Positions 62,042-64,000 of a stretch of 64,000 bases of DNA are shown here, one piece after another. Under the pieces are notes generated by a model. The model did not search any database. It saw only the letters and a list, made by a program, of their open reading frames with translations, and was not told the origin of the DNA. Within the stretch, counting starts at the first letter, position 1. Each line of letters starts with the position of its first letter. The DNA lies in the NCBI RefSeq assembly GCF_009905215.1, contig NZ_CP047593.1, forward strand, positions 3,662,900-3,726,899, given 5' to 3'. The stretch is from Tichowtungia aerotolerans (GTDB taxonomy: Bacteria; Verrucomicrobiota; Kiritimatiellia; Kiritimatiellales; Tichowtungiaceae). Made by a program: the position numbers and the translations under genes.

Positions 62042-62503
62042 ATGAGCTGGTACATTACTCTACTTGTTTGCGGATTGTTTTTGATTGGAATCGAAATTTT
62101 TGTGCCAGGAGGTGTGCTCGGCATTTTCGGCGCAGCAGCATTGATCGGAGCAACCATCATTGGATTTAATATTTTCCCAATATGGGGAGGATGGCTCAGC
62201 CTCTTCGGCATACTCTGTCTCGCGGGACTGGCCCTGTTCATCTGGTTCCAGTATTTTCCGAAAAGTCCGGCCGGCAAAGCGCTGTCTCTCTCTCAGGAGA
62301 TTGGAAAAAAAGATCATGACGAAGCGACCTGGGAACCCGGGATGACCGGAACAACACTCTGTGAACTGCGACCGGCCGGCAAAGCAGAGGTCAACGGAAA
62401 GCGGCTGGATGTAATTGCTGACAACGGAACATGGATTGCGCATGATACCCGCATCGAAATTGTCCGCATATCCGGCAATCGAATTTATGTAAAGGAAGTC
62501 TGA
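62042..62503 (+). CDS. NfeD-like membrane protein
   Basis: A 153-residue inner-membrane protein. About four hydrophobic segments in residues 1-70 (YITLLVCGLFLIGIEIFVPGG...), then a C-terminal OB-like domain (GMTGTTLCELRPAGKAEVNGKRLDVIADNGTWIAHDTRIEIVRISGNRIYV). NfeD proteins pair with flotillins and help organise membrane microdomains. Here the flotillin FloA is two genes downstream, with one other gene between. Three bases separate it from the next gene. Confidence 0.9.
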   Translation: MSWYITLLVCGLFLIGIEIFVPGGVLGIFGAAALIGATIIGFNIFPIWGGWLSLFGILCLAGLALFIWFQYFPKSPAGKALSLSQEIGKKDHDEATWEPGMTGTTLCELRPAGKAEVNGKRLDVIADNGTWIAHDTRIEIVRISGNRIYVKEV

Positions 62504-62506
62504 GAT

Positions 62507-63718
62507 TTGAAAGTTGCAACCCAAATATTGAAAGCCCAAACAGGGTTCTGTCGAAAAAAAAGCCGCCCAGGGAAAAAGGCAGGAATCGCCGCCTTCCTTT
62601 TTGCTGTCGGCCTCTGTGCGCACGCCATTGAATTTGTCCAAACCAACCAGTTCATTATTCCCGGCGATCAGTTCGTGTCTGAAGAGACATGGCTGTCTGC
62701 CCAATCCATTGCAATTTCAGGAACGGTCTCCAATGATCTGTTCGCAACCACACAGAATGCAGAACTGAGCGGAAACTTCCACGAAGACGTCTGGTGCATC
62801 GGCGACAGTATTCATGCTCAAGGCACCTTTCAAAACAGTGCACGCCTGATTTCCCGAACCGTACAGATACAAGGAACCGTGTATGGACCGGTAATGGCCG
62901 TCGGCAACACGGTAAAAATTGACCGGGAAGCCGTTCTGAACAACGGTCTTCTGTGCATGGGCGAAAATACCATCATTGAAGGGACGATCACAGGCAACGT
63001 AAGAGCCTTTGCGCAACGCGTTACACTGGGCGGGAGCATCACTGGAGATCTTGTTCTCACTGCACAGGAAATCGTCGCACTTCCGGGAACCGTCATCAAT
63101 GGAGACCTGTCATACGCAGCGCCAAACGATCTGGTGCTGCCGTCTTCGGTGATCCTGAATGGATCGCTTCGCAAGCAGCTGGCGGCTCCGGCTGCACGCA
63201 AGCTCTTCAAAGCCAATATCACGGGACATTTTCTGTTCGGACTGGCAGCGCTGGTTACCGGTCTTGTTTTTTCTGGAATCTTCCCTCGCTATACCGGTGC
63301 AGCAATCCACACATTAAGAACCTCAACCGGTTTATGTGCAGTAATCGGATTTGCAGCGCTCGTTCTGATGCCAATGGCGGCCTTCCTAATGCTGTTTACG
63401 GTGATCGGGTTCCCGCTGAGCATTCTGATCCTGCTGTTTTATTCAATTCTGCTGTATCTCAGCAAAATTATCGTCGCACTGTGGATTGGATCGCTCATTC
63501 TGGGTCGAAAAGGTTTTAACAAACGCCGTGTCGGCGGACCAATGGCTCTAGGCATGCTGGTCCTCTACACCCTCACTCTTTTTTCTCCGGGCTCATTCCC
63601 GATCAATCTCATAATCATTCTCTTCGGCCTCGGGGCATTGATCACTGCTCTTTTCAAAAAACCGATCCCGATCATTCTTTCACCGGAACCGGCCAACGAA
63701 ATCAAACAAGGAGACTAA
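62507..63718 (+). CDS. Membrane protein with bactofilin-like beta-helix domain
   Basis: A 403-residue protein. After an N-terminal signal or helix (about 25-40), residues about 45-235 are short repeated strands of the polymer-forming/bactofilin type (SIAISGTVSNDLFATTQNAELSGNFHEDVW..., QIQGTVYGPVMAVG, IEGTITGNVRAF). From about 243 come several membrane helices. The start codon is probably TTG 62507, with AAGGAAG 7 bases upstream; the start is therefore tentative. Lies between NfeD and FloA. Function unknown; perhaps a membrane-anchored scaffold. Confidence 0.8.
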   Translation: MKVATQILKAQTGFCRKKSRPGKKAGIAAFLFAVGLCAHAIEFVQTNQFIIPGDQFVSEETWLSAQSIAISGTVSNDLFATTQNAELSGNFHEDVWCIGDSIHAQGTFQNSARLISRTVQIQGTVYGPVMAVGNTVKIDREAVLNNGLLCMGENTIIEGTITGNVRAFAQRVTLGGSITGDLVLTAQEIVALPGTVINGDLSYAAPNDLVLPSSVILNGSLRKQLAAPAARKLFKANITGHFLFGLAALVTGLVFSGIFPRYTGAAIHTLRTSTGLCAVIGFAALVLMPMAAFLMLFTVIGFPLSILILLFYSILLYLSKIIVALWIGSLILGRKGFNKRRVGGPMALGMLVLYTLTLFSPGSFPINLIIILFGLGALITALFKKPIPIILSPEPANEIKQGD

Positions 63719-63721
63719 ATC

Positions 63722-64000
63722 ATGAATATTCTTACCATCCTAAGCATTATTGTTCTGCTGGTCGCCGCATTCGTCTTCATTATCATCCTGTCAGTGGCCG
63801 CTGCCTGGGTGCAGGCGTGGGGCTCCGGCGCCAAAGTCAAAATCTCAAGACTGCTGGGAATGAAAATCCTGCGCAAAGTGCCGGTCATGCTGGTCACTCG
63901 TGCACGCATTCAGGCCGCCAAAGCAGGAATTGACATCAATACCGACCTCCTGGAAGCACATTACCTTGCTCGAGGAAACGTGATGAATGTGGTCCAGGCT
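63722..64000 (+). CDS. floA: Flotillin-like FloA, N-terminal part (runs off right edge)
   Basis: The first 93 codons are open to the end of the window. One membrane helix (ILTILSIIVLLVAAFVFIII), then WVQAWGSGAKVKISRLLGMKILRKVP, RARIQAAKAGIDI and LLEAHYLARGNVMNVVQA. This is the start of the FloA/YqfA SPFH family, which forms functional membrane microdomains. GGAG lies 9 bases upstream of ATG 63722. Third gene of the NfeD cluster. Confidence 0.93.
   Translation, partial: MNILTILSIIVLLVAAFVFIIILSVAAAWVQAWGSGAKVKISRLLGMKILRKVPVMLVTRARIQAAKAGIDINTDLLEAHYLARGNVMNVVQA

Overview
The window looks like a chromosomal segment from a marine, polysaccharide-degrading member of the PVC group, most likely Kiritimatiellota (Pontiella-like). 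This is an inference from the mix of secreted sulfatases, beta-helix lyases and AraC regulators, the paired secretin-like genes, FloA/NfeD, and an abundant 15-base palindrome that I associate with that group. I ran no database search.

Layout. 1-2000: the N-terminal 616 codons of a type II CRISPR effector, Cas9, run off the left edge. A divergently transcribed, well-folded tracrRNA candidate sits directly upstream of it. The adaptation genes and the array must lie outside the window. 2.1-9.7 kb: housekeeping genes (Hsp33, ThiF-like, LptE-like lipoprotein, SerA with a structured leader, ABC-F ATPase, malic enzyme). 9.8-19.2 kb: an L-rhamnose operon on the minus strand (rhaA, a sulfatase, an NCS1-type permease, a small membrane protein, rhaM, fucO, two class II aldolase genes) facing a divergent AraC activator. 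No rhamnulokinase is visible. 19.4-28.9 kb: AlaRS, a secreted deacetylase-like protein, an orphan histidine kinase, lipoproteins, threonine dehydratase and a YchJ-like protein.

28.9-44.1 kb is a carbohydrate-degradation region: two pectate-lyase-3-like beta-helix proteins, a SASA-type esterase, a beta-propeller protein, a secreted protein with an internal duplication, a sulfatase, a UroD-like methyltransferase-family protein, two paralogous AraC regulators, a HAD phosphatase and a Tat-exported aldo/keto reductase. 44.1-49.4 kb is one 1743-residue multi-PAS/coiled-coil protein ending in a degenerate histidine-kinase module. 49.6-55.5 kb holds a packed minus-strand set (comF, accD, folC, murG, murC, endonuclease/phosphatase-family gene). 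55.9-61.6 kb holds two tandem secretin paralogs and a large secreted protein. 61.8-64 kb holds tRNA-Lys and an NfeD / bactofilin-like membrane protein / FloA cluster that runs off the right edge.

The two most notable signals are (i) the Cas9-tracrRNA locus at the left edge and (ii) a dispersed palindrome TTCCAA-N3-TTGGAA. The palindrome has eight perfect copies and about eight one-mismatch or short copies. Most lie inside genes, where several write the peptide F-Q-T/C-L-E/D into unrelated proteins.
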